A stretch of DNA of 64,000 nucleotides from assembly GCF_040645195.1 (NCBI RefSeq), contig NZ_JBEYXW010000030.1, forward strand, positions 1 to 64,000, read 5' to 3'. The notes beneath the pieces are model-generated. The model had not been told where the DNA came from. It made no database searches and saw nothing but the letters and a program-made list of their open reading frames with translations. Position numbers and translations under genes: made by a program. The stretch comes from Prauserella_A sp040645195 (GTDB lineage: Bacteria; Actinomycetota; Actinomycetes; Mycobacteriales; Pseudonocardiaceae). Shown one piece after another: positions 18,707 through 28,036 of the stretch. The first letter of the stretch is position 1. The number at the start of each line of letters is the position of its first letter.

Positions 18707-19513
18707 TCACGACACGTCGCTTGCTTTGTTCACGCTGCGATCCGCGAACGCCCTCGTCGCGTTCCGGTGCGCCTCGGTGTGGTGGGCCAGGGCCTGCATG
18801 GTTCCGCTGAGCTCCAGGACTGAGTCGAACGAAAGGTCGGCCGACCTGCGCAGCAGCGCCTTCGCCAAGCGGGCCGAGGAGCTTGGGTTCTTGGCCACCC
18901 GGCGCGCCAGCGCGTTCGCCTCGCGCAGCAGGTCCGCGGGTTCGGAGACCGCGTTGACCAGGCCCCACTCGAGCGCCGTCGCCGCGTCGACGCGGTCACC
19001 GGTCAGCGTCATCTCGGCCGCGCGCGCGGGTCCGACGAGGCGGGTCAGCAACCAGGCGCCGCCGTCTCCGGAGATGAGACCCAGCTGGACGAAGTTCTCG
19101 GCGAAGAAGGCGTTCGTCGAGGCGATCCTCAGGTCGCACAGGAGGGCGAGGTCGCATCCGGCCCCGACGGCGGGCCCGTTGACCGCGGCGACGAGCGGGA
19201 CCTCGCACGTGGAGACCGCGCGCGCGACGCGGTGGATGCCGTTCGCATAGCCCTGGAACTGCTCGTACGGCCCGCCGCTGAACATGCCCCGCCGGGCGAC
19301 CATGTCGTGCACGTTGCCACCGGAGGAGAACGCTCCGCCCGCGCCGGTCACGATCACGCAGCGGACGGTCTGGTCGCCGTTGATCCGCCCGACCTCCCGC
19401 ACGATGCTGTCGATCATCGACGGGGAGGTGATCGCGTTGCGGGTAGGCGGGTCGTGAACGACCCAGGTTTCGATGTCGTCGGTCCGTGTGACCTGCAGCT
19501 CCGCAAGGCTCAT
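18707..19513 (-). CDS. Enoyl-CoA hydratase/isomerase family protein
   Basis: A 268-aa crotonase-fold protein. Oxyanion-hole strands are GAGGAFSSGGNVHDM and NGPAVGAGCDLALLCDLRIA; the catalytic region is FVQLGLISGDGGAWLL, with Asp where many hydratases have Glu. It acts on a CoA thioester in the cytoplasm. The ATG at 19513 was chosen because the core starts soon after and GAGGAGG lies upstream. It is divergent from the CoA-transferase gene across 137 bp, which places it in the aromatic-catabolic island. It resembles the 4703 hydratase in its DGGAWLL/DYGVAWLL variant, perhaps a related activity. Confidence 0.9.
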   Translation of the reverse strand: MSLAELQVTRTDDIETWVVHDPPTRNAITSPSMIDSIVREVGRINGDQTVRCVIVTGAGGAFSSGGNVHDMVARRGMFSGGPYEQFQGYANGIHRVARAVSTCEVPLVAAVNGPAVGAGCDLALLCDLRIASTNAFFAENFVQLGLISGDGGAWLLTRLVGPARAAEMTLTGDRVDAATALEWGLVNAVSEPADLLREANALARRVAKNPSSSARLAKALLRRSADLSFDSVLELSGTMQALAHHTEAHRNATRAFADRSVNKASDVS

Positions 19514-19650
19514 GCCGCGGTGCACCTCCTCATGACGGGCTCCGGATTCCGCCGCGCGGCCCACTGCCCTCATCCTCACTGGCTTCCATCTAGCAGAGGG
19601 GTATTCTAACATGAGGAGGATATCGCAGAGCTGCACAGGAGGTGGGACTG

Positions 19651-20964
19651 TTGTTGAGAACGCGGGACGGTACGGGGCACGACGTCCGGTTGCCACTGAG
19701 GGGCGTGCGGGTACTGGAGCTCAGCTCGGTCTTCATGGCCCCCTACAGCGCCCAGGTGCTGTCCGACTGGGGCGCCGACGTCGTGAAGGTGGAGCCGCCC
19801 GAGGGCGACACCGTCCGCGCGATCAACCAGGTCGAGGGGAACGGGCTCGGGCCCATCTTCGTCACGGCCAACCGCGGGAAGCGGTCCATCGTGCTCGATC
19901 TGAAGACCGACACCGGGCTCGAGGCCCTGTACCGGCTGGTGCGACGGTCGGACGTCCTGATGCACAACGTGCGGCCCGCGGCCGCGCAGCGCCTGGGGAT
20001 CGACGCCCGGTCGCTGCGGGCGATCAACCCCGAGCTGGTCCACTGTGCCTTCCGGGGTTATGGCGACGGAGGCCCGTACGCGGAGCTGCCCGCCTACGAC
20101 GACGTCATCCAGGCCGCCACCGGGGTGGCCGCCGCTCAGGCGTCCGACGGCTCCCCGCCGGGGTATTGGCGGTCGGCAGCGGCGGACAAGATCGTCGGGC
20201 TGTACGGCGCGGCGGCGATCTCCGCCGCGCTGCACGCGCGCGCCGTCTCGGGTGTCGGCAGCGCGATCGAGGTGCCGATGTTCGAGACCATGGCGTCGTT
20301 CATGCTGCTCGACCGCCAGGGTGGGTGGGTGGCCTACCCGCCGAACGGGCCCACGGGGTACGCCCGCACCGACTCCCGGTACCGGCGCCCGCACCGCACG
20401 TCGGACGGCTACCTCGCCGTGTTGATCTACACCGACCGGCACTGGCGCAGGTTCTTCGCCGCGATCGGCAAGGACCACCTCGCCGACGACCCGAGGTTCT
20501 CGACTATCGAGGGCCGGACGAAGGCGATCGACGAGCTCTACCGGCTCGTCGAGGACGAGCTGCGCATCCGGAGCACCGAGGACTGCGAGCGGCTCCTCCT
20601 CGCGGCGGACATCCCGCACGGACCGGTCAACTCCATCGACGACCTGTTCGCCGACCCGCACCTGAGCGAGACGCAGTTCTTCCACGTCCTCGAGCAGCCC
20701 GGGCTTGGTCCGGTGCGCCTCGCCCGCTCGCCCATCGACCTCGGCTGGCCCCACGTGCCACCGCGGCCGGCCCCGCGGCTCGGTGAGCACACCCGGGAGG
20801 TGCTCGAGGAGAACGGGTTCGGCGCCCCCGAGGTCGACGGACTGCTCGCCTCGGGTGCGGTGAGGCAGATGGCGTCGGTGTCGTCCGCCGCGGACCCGGG
20901 TGAGGGCGGCGACCGGCCTCGGCGTCCCCCCGCGGAGATCGACTCCATCAGCCGGCCGCTCTGA
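19651..20964 (+). CDS. CaiB/BaiF (class III) CoA transferase
   Basis: A 437-aa family III CoA transferase. It has the N-terminal GVRVLELSSVFMAPYSAQVL, the DWGADVVKVEPPEGD strand, ANRGKRSIVLDLK, and LMHNVRPAAAQRLGID before the catalytic-Asp region. It moves CoA from a donor thioester to a carboxylic acid. AGGAGG at 19637-19642 fits the TTG at 19651 (8-nt spacing). An upstream in-frame GTG at 19642 overlaps that box and is less likely. The aldehyde dehydrogenase follows 13 bp later. Together with the divergent enoyl-CoA hydratase it suggests a CoA-dependent branch for an acid released by the pathway. Confidence 0.9.
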   Translation: MLRTRDGTGHDVRLPLRGVRVLELSSVFMAPYSAQVLSDWGADVVKVEPPEGDTVRAINQVEGNGLGPIFVTANRGKRSIVLDLKTDTGLEALYRLVRRSDVLMHNVRPAAAQRLGIDARSLRAINPELVHCAFRGYGDGGPYAELPAYDDVIQAATGVAAAQASDGSPPGYWRSAAADKIVGLYGAAAISAALHARAVSGVGSAIEVPMFETMASFMLLDRQGGWVAYPPNGPTGYARTDSRYRRPHRTSDGYLAVLIYTDRHWRRFFAAIGKDHLADDPRFSTIEGRTKAIDELYRLVEDELRIRSTEDCERLLLAADIPHGPVNSIDDLFADPHLSETQFFHVLEQPGLGPVRLARSPIDLGWPHVPPRPAPRLGEHTREVLEENGFGAPEVDGLLASGAVRQMASVSSAADPGEGGDRPRRPPAEIDSISRPL

Positions 20965-20977
20965 GAGGACGAAGACA

Positions 20978-22462
20978 ATGACGACCCTGGGAATCGCGAA
21001 CGACTCCCGAACCCTGGACCGCGTCCCTCGCCCGACGCCGTCGCGGCTCCACGTCGACGGGGCCTGGGTGGACGCGGCCGACTCCCGCTCGTTCGAGGTG
21101 GAGAACCCGGCGACCGGCACAGTGCTCGCCCGGGTCGCCGACGCCACCGTCCCCGACGCCACGACCGCGCTGGTGGCGGCGGCCAAGGCGCAGGCCGCGT
21201 GGCGGGCGGTGGTGCCCCGGGCGCGCGCGGCCCTGCTCCGCCGCGGTCGCGACCTGCTCGAGGAGCGTGCCGAGGACGTGGCGACGGTGATGACGCTGGA
21301 GAGCGGGAAACCGCTGTCCGAGTCACGGGCGGAGGTCGCGGGCTCGATCGAGAGCGTCGACTTCGCGATCGAACGCATTTCCGACCTGCACGGGCACGTG
21401 GGGCCCGGCTCGCACGGCGGCTACGACATCGTCACCCGCTACGAGCCGATCGGTCCGAGCCTGCTGATCACGCCGTGGAACTTCCCGCTGCTGATGCCGG
21501 CCCGCAAGCTCGCCGCCGCGCTGGCGGCGGGTTGCACGGTGGTGCTCAAGCCCGCCGCGGAGACCCCGCTGACGGCGTTGCTGCTCGTCGAGGCGTTCGC
21601 CGACGCCGGTCTGCCCCCCGGCGTGCTCAACGTCCTGCCCACCACCCACGACCAGGCGATCTCGGCCTCGGTGATGGCGGACCCGCGGCTGCGCAAGATC
21701 AGCTTCACCGGGTCGACGGCGGTGGGCGCCCAGCTGCTCACACAGGCCGCCCCGCACGTGATCAGCGCGTCCATGGAGCTCGGCGGGGACGGACCGTTCC
21801 TCGTGCTCGAACGCGCCGACGTCGAGCACGCCGCCCGCCAGGCGGTCCTGTGCAAGTTCCGCAACGCGGGCCAGGTCTGCACCACGGCGAACCGGATCCT
21901 CGTCCACGAGGCGGTCGCCGACCGCTTCTTTGACCGCTTCGTCGCGCTCACCGAGCAGCTCGTCGTCGGGGATGGCTTCGCGCCCGGCACCGACGTCGGA
22001 CCGATGATCTCGGCACGACAGCGGGAGCGGTCGCTGGGCATGATCCGCGAGGCCCGCGAGAGCGGCGCCACGGTGCTCACCGGCGGCGACGTCGTGGCGG
22101 GGGAGGGGCACTTCCTCCAGCCGACGATCATCACCGACATCCGTCCCGGCACGGCCCTCGCGGAGGAGGAGATCTTCGCTCCCGTCGCGGCGATCTACCG
22201 GGTCGACTCCACCGACGCGGCGGTCGCGCTGGCCAACGATTCCGCGCGCGGTCTGGCCGGCTACGTCTTCAGCGAGGACGTCCGGGAGGCCCTCGAGGTC
22301 GCCGACCGGCTCGAGTGCGGGATGGTCGGTGTCAACCGCAGTCTCATCAACGACTCGGCGGCACCCTTCGGCGGGGTGAAGTCCTCCGGTCTCGGCCGTG
22401 AAGGCGGACCGGGTGCGCTGTACGAGTATCTCGAGGCCAAGTACGTCGCGCTGACGCGCTGA
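20978..22462 (+). CDS. Aldehyde dehydrogenase (succinate-semialdehyde/aryl aldehyde type)
   Basis: A 494-aa enzyme of full length. Key motifs are the catalytic Glu in SMELGGDGPFLVL, the nucleophile Cys in NAGQVCTTANRIL, the FTGSTAVG cofactor loop and PFGGVKSSGLGREGG. It oxidises an aldehyde with NAD(P)+. The ATG at 20978 follows GAGAGGACGAAGAC. It is coupled to the CoA transferase gene upstream. SSA-dehydrogenase-like sequence does not fix the substrate. Confidence 0.93.
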   Translation: MTTLGIANDSRTLDRVPRPTPSRLHVDGAWVDAADSRSFEVENPATGTVLARVADATVPDATTALVAAAKAQAAWRAVVPRARAALLRRGRDLLEERAEDVATVMTLESGKPLSESRAEVAGSIESVDFAIERISDLHGHVGPGSHGGYDIVTRYEPIGPSLLITPWNFPLLMPARKLAAALAAGCTVVLKPAAETPLTALLLVEAFADAGLPPGVLNVLPTTHDQAISASVMADPRLRKISFTGSTAVGAQLLTQAAPHVISASMELGGDGPFLVLERADVEHAARQAVLCKFRNAGQVCTTANRILVHEAVADRFFDRFVALTEQLVVGDGFAPGTDVGPMISARQRERSLGMIREARESGATVLTGGDVVAGEGHFLQPTIITDIRPGTALAEEEIFAPVAAIYRVDSTDAAVALANDSARGLAGYVFSEDVREALEVADRLECGMVGVNRSLINDSAAPFGGVKSSGLGREGGPGALYEYLEAKYVALTR

Positions 22463-22525
22463 CCTCGTGATGGCCGCCGTCGGCGGGGCCTCGTCGGCGG
22501 GCCGGGCCGAGGACGGCGAATAGCC

Positions 22526-22538
22526 TCTGTTCTACAGA
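22526..22538. promoter_or_regulatory. TCTGT-N3-ACAGA inverted repeat
   Basis: A perfect 5-bp inverted repeat ending 9 nt before the TTGACA at 22548. The same half-sites occur widely spaced upstream of the Rieske operon (33871-33905), so it may be a shared operator, perhaps for the IclR protein encoded between them. Confidence 0.35.
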
Positions 22539-22547
22539 AAGTCATGC

Positions 22548-22577
22548 TTGACACAAGAAGTCGGATCGACAACAGTA
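22548..22577 (+). promoter_or_regulatory. Putative promoter for the MBL/ABC operon
   Basis: A perfect TTGACA (22548-22553) followed after 18 nt by ACAGTA (22572-22577). It resembles the promoter-like pair before the aldehyde dehydrogenase at 1.8 kb and lies 63 nt upstream of the likely GTG start at 22641. Confidence 0.45.
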
Positions 22578-22640
22578 CGTTGGAGACACCGCCCAGCGAC
22601 GACCGTGAGGTCGGCGCTCGAGCACACGAGGTGGGAGAAA

Positions 22641-23582
22641 GTGCAAGGCAACGTCGCATTGCCGAGGTCGGTTCACGAGGTCGTCGAGGAACTGTTCATG
22701 GTCGGCGGGGTCGTGCCCGCAGACGGGCGCCAGTGCTGGGCGCCCGTGGCGCCGGGCCGCTGGCTGCCGATGCAGACCCACGTGCTCCGGCGTGACGGGG
22801 CGTCGGTGGTCATCGACACCTCGGTGACCGCACTGCGGGACTCCCTGGCGGAGGGCCTCGACCACGTCCTGGGGGCGAGCTCCCTCATCGACGTCGTCAT
22901 GACCAGGTACAACTTCGACACCCTGGTCAACTTCCCGTGGCTGTCCAGGAGGTTCACGCTCAACCAGCTGTTCACGTCGCTGCTGTCGAACTTCGTGCTG
23001 GGCAGCGACACGGTGATGAGCTTCATGGACGCCTTCGAGGACGCCCACGTCGACGCGCACGTCAGGTCGATCTCCGATTTCGAGCCGATGGCCATGGCGC
23101 AGAACCAGGACTTCGAGGCCGGCGGTCGCCGGATGCGGTGTGTCGGGGCCCCGCTGAGGCTCCTTCAGACGAACTGGGTCTACGACTTTGACACCCGGAG
23201 CCTGTTCTGCAGCGACTCCTGGGGCTGTGTCAGCCTGTCCGACCCGGACGAGACGCCGATCGTCCGTCCCGGACAGTCCGACCGGCTGGACCGGGCGACC
23301 GTCGAGGCGGGCCTGCGGAACAGGTTCGACTGGCTCCTCGGTGCCGACACCGACCCCATCCGTCGCCAGCTCGACGAGTTGTTCGACGCGTACCCGATCG
23401 AACGCCTTTGCCCCAGCCACGGAGCGGTCATCGACGGCGTCGAGAACGTCGAGACGGTGCGCAGACACACCGACGACGTGCTGCGGGAATTCAGTCGGAC
23501 CCCCGTTCCCCTGCTGGTGGTCGGGACGCCGGCGTACCCCACCCGCGTCGTCGACCGTGAGGGCCTGAAGGAGAGCGCATGA
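22641..23582 (+). CDS. MBL-fold metallo-hydrolase-like protein, degenerate metal site
   Basis: A 313-aa protein with the overall metallo-beta-lactamase layout: ELFMVGG near the start, VVIDTSVTALRDSL, and the late strand LCPSHGAVIDG. Where a typical enzyme has H-x-H-x-D-H, this one has MTRYNFDTLVNFPWL, so the first metal-binding cluster is missing. It resembles oxygen-binding diiron-like members with altered ligands; hydrolytic activity is doubtful. A GTG at 22641 is preferred because an upstream TTG start at 22548 would lie on the -35 box. The next MBL gene overlaps by 4 bp, so the two probably form a heteromeric pair. Confidence 0.72.
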   Translation: MQGNVALPRSVHEVVEELFMVGGVVPADGRQCWAPVAPGRWLPMQTHVLRRDGASVVIDTSVTALRDSLAEGLDHVLGASSLIDVVMTRYNFDTLVNFPWLSRRFTLNQLFTSLLSNFVLGSDTVMSFMDAFEDAHVDAHVRSISDFEPMAMAQNQDFEAGGRRMRCVGAPLRLLQTNWVYDFDTRSLFCSDSWGCVSLSDPDETPIVRPGQSDRLDRATVEAGLRNRFDWLLGADTDPIRRQLDELFDAYPIERLCPSHGAVIDGVENVETVRRHTDDVLREFSRTPVPLLVVGTPAYPTRVVDREGLKESA

Positions 23583-24361
23583 GCATCGACGTCACCGAGG
23601 TCGCGACGGCGAGCGGCGCCCTGCCGCGCAGGCTCAGCGACGACGTGTTGTGGGGAGGTGGCTGCCTCCCGGTGCCGTACAAGAGCAAGCTCCTCCACGG
23701 TCACTTCGGGGTCTACGTCGTGAAGTTCGACGGCGGCGCGTACCTGGTGGACACGGGCTACCCGGTGATGGCCGAGGAGATGGAACGGCAGCTGGACGAG
23801 TTCTTGGGGGACACCCCAGTGGACTACATCTTCCCGACGCACCCCGAGATCCCGCACGCGGGGCTCCTGGGACGGTGGCTGGAGAAGTACCCGAACGCAG
23901 TCGTCATCGGTGACACCCGGGACTTCCACCTCTACTACCCCGAGCAGATGGCGAGCGGCAGTTTCCGTCACTTCGCGGCGGGGGAGGCACTGGACCTGGG
24001 GGACCGCGTGCTGACGTTCGTCCCCGCCGTCTGGCGCGACCTGCCCAGCAGCATGTGGATGCACGACAGCGCGACAGGGATCCTGTTCGTCTCCGACGCC
24101 TTCGCCTTCCTGCACCCGCACGAGGACGGCGAGTGCGACCGGCTGGCGTCCGAACAGGAGACCCCAGACCTCGAGACGGCGCAGTTCTTCAACAACGCGG
24201 CGCTGTTCTGGACGCGCTTCGGTGACGTCGAGGGGACATTCCCGGACATCGACGAGCTGCTCACGCGGCTCAAGCCCACCATGATCGCTCCCGCGCACGG
24301 GGCGGTGTGCGACAACGTGGAGGAGCTCGTGCCCTTCTTCAAGCGGAGCATGACCTCATGA
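23579..24361 (+). CDS. MBL-fold metallo-hydrolase-like protein
   Basis: A 260-aa MBL-fold protein. It shows HFGVYVVKFDGGAYLVDTGY (beta strands and the first Asp), IFPTHPEIPHAGLLGRWLE in place of H-x-H-x-D-H, LPSSMWMHDSATGILFVSDA and the terminal histidine strand MIAPAHGAVCDN. The H-x-E-x3-H arrangement recalls the diiron (flavodiiron-type) variant rather than a dizinc hydrolase. It overlaps the upstream MBL gene (ATGA) and the ABC permease downstream (ATGA). Role unknown; tight coupling to a transporter suggests processing of an imported ester or sensing. Confidence 0.8.
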   Translation: MSIDVTEVATASGALPRRLSDDVLWGGGCLPVPYKSKLLHGHFGVYVVKFDGGAYLVDTGYPVMAEEMERQLDEFLGDTPVDYIFPTHPEIPHAGLLGRWLEKYPNAVVIGDTRDFHLYYPEQMASGSFRHFAAGEALDLGDRVLTFVPAVWRDLPSSMWMHDSATGILFVSDAFAFLHPHEDGECDRLASEQETPDLETAQFFNNAALFWTRFGDVEGTFPDIDELLTRLKPTMIAPAHGAVCDNVEELVPFFKRSMTS

Positions 24362-25203
24362 CGATCGACGCTCCCCGGCGAGCGCCCGAACGGCGCTCCT
24401 CGCTGCAGACGGGGCTCTCGGCGTTCGGCCGCTGGTGCGGCCGGCGCGGCGTGGAGCTGTGGCTGCCCGTGGCCCTGCTGCTGGTCTGGTTCCTGCTCTC
24501 GCGGGGCAGCACGGACGTCTTCCTCCCCCCGCTCACGGACATCCTCGGCTCCCTGCGCGAGGACTTCCTCACCTCCGCGGTGCTGACCAACCTGCTGCCC
24601 AGCCTAGGCAGGCTTCTGCTGGGCCTCGGGCTGGCGGTGCTGCTGGGAGTCGCCGTCGGTTACGTGGTGGGGCTGACCAGGACCGCCCGCACGATGCTGC
24701 TGCCGGTGCTCGACATCTTCCGGTCGACCCCGGTGGTCGCGCTGATCCCGGTCTTCATCGCCCTGTTCGGCATCGGGTCGTTCAGCGAGATCTTGCTGAT
24801 CGCCTGGGCGGCGTTCTGGCCGATCCTGCTCGGCACGGTGGCGGGCGTCGCGGCGGTCGACACCGGCTTCCGCGACACGGCGACCGCGCTGCGGATGAGC
24901 TGGCGACAGAAGCTCGTCATGGTCAGGCTGCCCGCCGCCGCGCCGCACGTGTTCGCCGGCATCAACCTCGCGGTCTCGATCAGCGTGACCGCGATGGTGG
25001 CGATCGAGCTGTTCACGGCGTCGCACGGCCTGGGGCGCTACCTGGCGCTGAGCAAGATCGGCTTCGACATGACCGCGGCCTACGCGGGGGCGTTGGCCGC
25101 CGGGTGCGTGGGCTTCGGCGCCGCCAAGCTGTTCAGCGCCCTGGAGCGGAACGTGTTCATGAAATGGCACCACGAGCGAGGAGAACGAGCCGATGACGTC
25201 TGA
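24358..25203 (+). CDS. ABC transporter permease (SsuC/TauC type)
   Basis: A 281-aa inner-membrane protein with about six hydrophobic segments. The cytoplasmic coupling (EAA-like) loop is FRDTATALRMSWRQKLVMVR followed by LPAAAPHVFAGI, and ends ELFTASHGLGRYLAL. It forms the channel of a nitrate/sulfonate/taurine-type importer with the ATPase encoded next (11-bp overlap). A second permease gene of the same family lies at 27072, so the channel may be a heterodimer. Confidence 0.92.
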   Translation: MTIDAPRRAPERRSSLQTGLSAFGRWCGRRGVELWLPVALLLVWFLLSRGSTDVFLPPLTDILGSLREDFLTSAVLTNLLPSLGRLLLGLGLAVLLGVAVGYVVGLTRTARTMLLPVLDIFRSTPVVALIPVFIALFGIGSFSEILLIAWAAFWPILLGTVAGVAAVDTGFRDTATALRMSWRQKLVMVRLPAAAPHVFAGINLAVSISVTAMVAIELFTASHGLGRYLALSKIGFDMTAAYAGALAAGCVGFGAAKLFSALERNVFMKWHHERGERADDV

Positions 25204-26050
25204 CCTTCGTCACGAGGCTGCGGGTGGCCCGCTGCTCGCGGCCTCGGCACTCGGCATGAGCTTCGGGTCGGGAGACGCTCGTCGCGAGGTTCTCGGCGGC
25301 GTCGACCTCGAGGTCGGCGAGCAGGAGTTCGTCTGCATCGTCGGGCCGTCGGGGACCGGGAAGACCACCCTGCTGCGCTGCCTGGGCGGACTGCAGCGCC
25401 CCACCCGGGGCGCGGTCCACGTCGGGGGCCTGCCGACCTCCGGGCCGCCGGAGGGGGTGTCGATCGTCTTCCAGGACTACTCGCGGTCGCTGTTCCCCTG
25501 GCTGCGGGTCCGGGACAACGTCGCGCTCCCGCTGCGGGTCGCGGGCCAAGGGCGCAGGGGCCGGGCCGAGCAGGCGCAACGGGCACTCGAGGAGGTTGGC
25601 CTCGCGGGCTCGGCCGACCTCTACCCGTGGCAGCTCTCGGGCGGGATGCAGCAGCGGGTGGCCATCGCGCGCGCGATCGTCAGCCGCCCGCGGCTGTTGC
25701 TCATGGACGAGCCGTTTGCCTCGGTCGACGCGCAGACCAGGTTCGAGCTGGAGGACCTGAGCCGCCGGATCCAGCGGACCGAAGGCGTCTCGGTCCTGCT
25801 CATCACCCACGATATCGACGAGTCCGTCTACCTGTCGGACCGGGTGCTGATCCTGTCCGGCAGGCCCGCGTCGATCTCGCGGAGCATCCCCGTCGGGCTC
25901 GGCGACGACCGCGATCAGCTGGCGACTCGGGCGGACCCGCTGTTCGCGCAGCTGCGCAGCACCGTCTTCGAGGAGATCAGGGCCGCGGCCGCCCCGTCGG
26001 CGGTGGGAGCGGCGGCCCGCGACGAGCGGGCGGCGAGCGTTCACCGGTAA
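25193..26050 (+). CDS. ABC transporter ATP-binding protein (SsuB/TauB type)
   Basis: A 285-aa ATPase. It carries Walker A GPSGTGKTTLLRCLGG, the Q-loop IVFQDYSRSLFPWL, the signature LSGGMQQRVAIARAIV, Walker B LLLMDEPFASVD and the switch LLITHDIDE. The sequence FPWLRVRDNVALPL is typical of nitrate/sulfonate/taurine-type importers. It energises uptake at the cytoplasmic face and overlaps the permease gene upstream by 11 bp. The lipoprotein gene follows after 48 bp. Confidence 0.95.
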   Translation: MTSDLRHEAAGGPLLAASALGMSFGSGDARREVLGGVDLEVGEQEFVCIVGPSGTGKTTLLRCLGGLQRPTRGAVHVGGLPTSGPPEGVSIVFQDYSRSLFPWLRVRDNVALPLRVAGQGRRGRAEQAQRALEEVGLAGSADLYPWQLSGGMQQRVAIARAIVSRPRLLLMDEPFASVDAQTRFELEDLSRRIQRTEGVSVLLITHDIDESVYLSDRVLILSGRPASISRSIPVGLGDDRDQLATRADPLFAQLRSTVFEEIRAAAAPSAVGAAARDERAASVHR

Positions 26051-26098
26051 GCCCTGACCCCGTTACACCACTCAACGTAGAGAACAGGAACCAGGACT

Positions 26099-27088
26099 AT
26101 GAATCGCAAGTCAGGCTTGTCCGCTCTCGGCAGAGCCCTCGGTCTCGGAGTGGCGCTCGTGCTACTGGCGGCGTGTGGCGGTGGGTCCTCCGGGTCCGGG
26201 ACGGGCGAACCCGGTGAGCCACTGAAGGTCGTCACGCTGCAGGTCTCGGACTTCCTCCTGCCCTATCTGGCGGAGAAGCAGGGTCTCTTCCAGCGCGAAG
26301 GGGTCAACGTGGAGCTCGAGCCGTTCACCGGCGGCACCCAGGTGCAGCTGCCGAAGGTCGTCAGCGGCGACTACGACATCGGGACCGGCAGCTCCGGCGA
26401 CCTCCTCCCGAGTGTCACGCGAGGGATCCCCGTCTCGGCGATCGCGGGAGTGGGAGCGACTGCGACCGGCGACCTCGCCAAGTCCACGCAGGCGATGATC
26501 TACAAGGACCCCGCCATCACCCGTCCGCGCGACCTGGCGGGCCGCACGGTCGGCCTGAACAGCATCGGCGGCTCGCTCGAGCTCTACATCCGGGCGACCG
26601 TCGAGCAGGACGGCGGGGACCCGGCCACCATCAACTTCGTGCAGATCCCCGTTCAGAACATCCCGAGCGCGGTGGACAGCGGACAGCTCGACGTCGGGCA
26701 GGGGTTCGAGCCCTACCTCTCGGTGGCCCGCTCGATGGGGCTCAAGGAGCTGTTCTCGCCGAGTCAGATCATCGACGGCCTGCCGAGCGTCGTCTACTTC
26801 GGCAAGAAGGACGTACTGTCGAGCCGGGCCGCCGACGTGGCGGCGTTCAGCCGGGCCATGCAGGCGGCGGCCAAGATGGCCAACACCGACCCGGAGCTGA
26901 TGCGAGACGTCGTCCGTGAGCACACCCAGACGGACCCGACGCTCCTCGCGGGTGTCAAGAACTTCGGCAACTTCACCGAGAGCATGTCCCCGGACAAGTT
27001 CACCGCGTACGCCGAGTTCGCGCACGCACACCAGCAGATCGACCGTGTTCCCACTGCGGAGGAATGGGTCTATGTCCCGACTTCGTAA
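26099..27088 (+). CDS. ABC transporter substrate-binding lipoprotein (NMT1/TauA-like)
   Basis: A 329-aa lipoprotein. It has a signal peptide with lipobox LLAAC (Cys26), then VVTLQVSDFLLPYLAEKQGL and a FQREGVNVELEPF segment characteristic of nitrate/taurine/aromatic-acid binding proteins. It captures the substrate outside the membrane and delivers it to the two permeases. It overlaps the second permease gene by 17 bp. The adjacent oxygenase cluster makes an aromatic acid the likely ligand; sequence alone does not prove it. Confidence 0.92.
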   Translation: MNRKSGLSALGRALGLGVALVLLAACGGGSSGSGTGEPGEPLKVVTLQVSDFLLPYLAEKQGLFQREGVNVELEPFTGGTQVQLPKVVSGDYDIGTGSSGDLLPSVTRGIPVSAIAGVGATATGDLAKSTQAMIYKDPAITRPRDLAGRTVGLNSIGGSLELYIRATVEQDGGDPATINFVQIPVQNIPSAVDSGQLDVGQGFEPYLSVARSMGLKELFSPSQIIDGLPSVVYFGKKDVLSSRAADVAAFSRAMQAAAKMANTDPELMRDVVREHTQTDPTLLAGVKNFGNFTESMSPDKFTAYAEFAHAHQQIDRVPTAEEWVYVPTS

Positions 27089-27971
27089 CCCCCGAGCCGA
27101 CGAGCTGGACACCTCGACCGACACCGGTGCCTCGGCGACGGGCGTGGCCGTCGCCGACGCGAGGACCACCGCGTCGACCGGACGGGCCGAGCGGGGCGGC
27201 GTCCGGATCTCGCCCCGCGTCGGCTCGCTCCTGATCGTGCTCGTGCTGCTCGTGCTGCTCCAGCTGGCGGGTTCGTGGGACATCGGCGGGGCGGGCATCC
27301 TGCCGACGACGACGGAGGTCGCCGGCGCCCTGGGCGAGGTTCTCACTGACCCGGCGACCTACGGCGCGATCGGCGCCACCTTCACCTCGTGGCTCGTGGG
27401 GTTCGGCATCGCCGTGATCGGCGGTGTCGCCCTGGGGCTGCTCGTCGGGCTTTCCCGGTTCGCGGCACGCAGCACCCGCGGCCTGTTCGACTTCCTGCGG
27501 TCGACCCCGGCCATCGCGTTCATCCCGATGGCGGTGCTGCTGTTGGGCACCGGAGACGTGTTCAAGGTCAGCCTGATCGTGTTCACGTGCATCTGGGTGA
27601 TCCTGCTGCAGACGACGGCCGGTCTGCGCTCCATCGACGCCATCACCCTGGAGTCCGCCCGCAGCCTGCGCATGAGCCGGTCCCAGCGGATCAGGTGGGT
27701 CCTGCTGCCCGCGGCACTGCCGTACGTGCTGACCGGCGTGCGTCTCGCGGCGGTGAAGGGTTTCCTGCTCAGCATCGGCGCGGAGCTCATCGCGGGCGCC
27801 GATGGCCTGGGCCAGGAGATCCTGCTCCGCCAGATGGGCGGCGCGACGGCGCAGATGTGGGCGTTCGTGGTCCTGGCGGCTGTGCTGGGCGTCGTGGTGA
27901 GCCTCGTCTTCACCATGATCGAGTCGTCGGCCCTGCGCTGGGACGTCTCGCAACGAGTGAACGCTGAATGA
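27072..27971 (+). CDS. ABC transporter permease (second, SsuC/TauC type)
   Basis: A 299-aa membrane protein with a hydrophilic N-terminal extension of about 45 residues and about six membrane segments. The coupling loop is LESARSLRMSRSQRIRWVLL, and the end reads GAELIAGADGLGQEILL. GGAGG lies just before the ATG at 27072, inside the end of the lipoprotein gene. With the 24358 permease this gives one importer with two different permeases. Confidence 0.92.
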   Translation: MSRLRNPRADELDTSTDTGASATGVAVADARTTASTGRAERGGVRISPRVGSLLIVLVLLVLLQLAGSWDIGGAGILPTTTEVAGALGEVLTDPATYGAIGATFTSWLVGFGIAVIGGVALGLLVGLSRFAARSTRGLFDFLRSTPAIAFIPMAVLLLGTGDVFKVSLIVFTCIWVILLQTTAGLRSIDAITLESARSLRMSRSQRIRWVLLPAALPYVLTGVRLAAVKGFLLSIGAELIAGADGLGQEILLRQMGGATAQMWAFVVLAAVLGVVVSLVFTMIESSALRWDVSQRVNAE

Positions 27972-28036
27972 CCTGCGCTGAATGACCCGCGCCGAATGAC
28001 CGGCTCCCCTTCGAGCCAGACCAATGGAGTTGCACG

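Noticed and set aside
19606..21378. 590-codon minus-strand open frame
   Set aside because: Antisense to the CoA transferase and aldehyde dehydrogenase, with Arg/Gly/Pro-rich translation and no domain.
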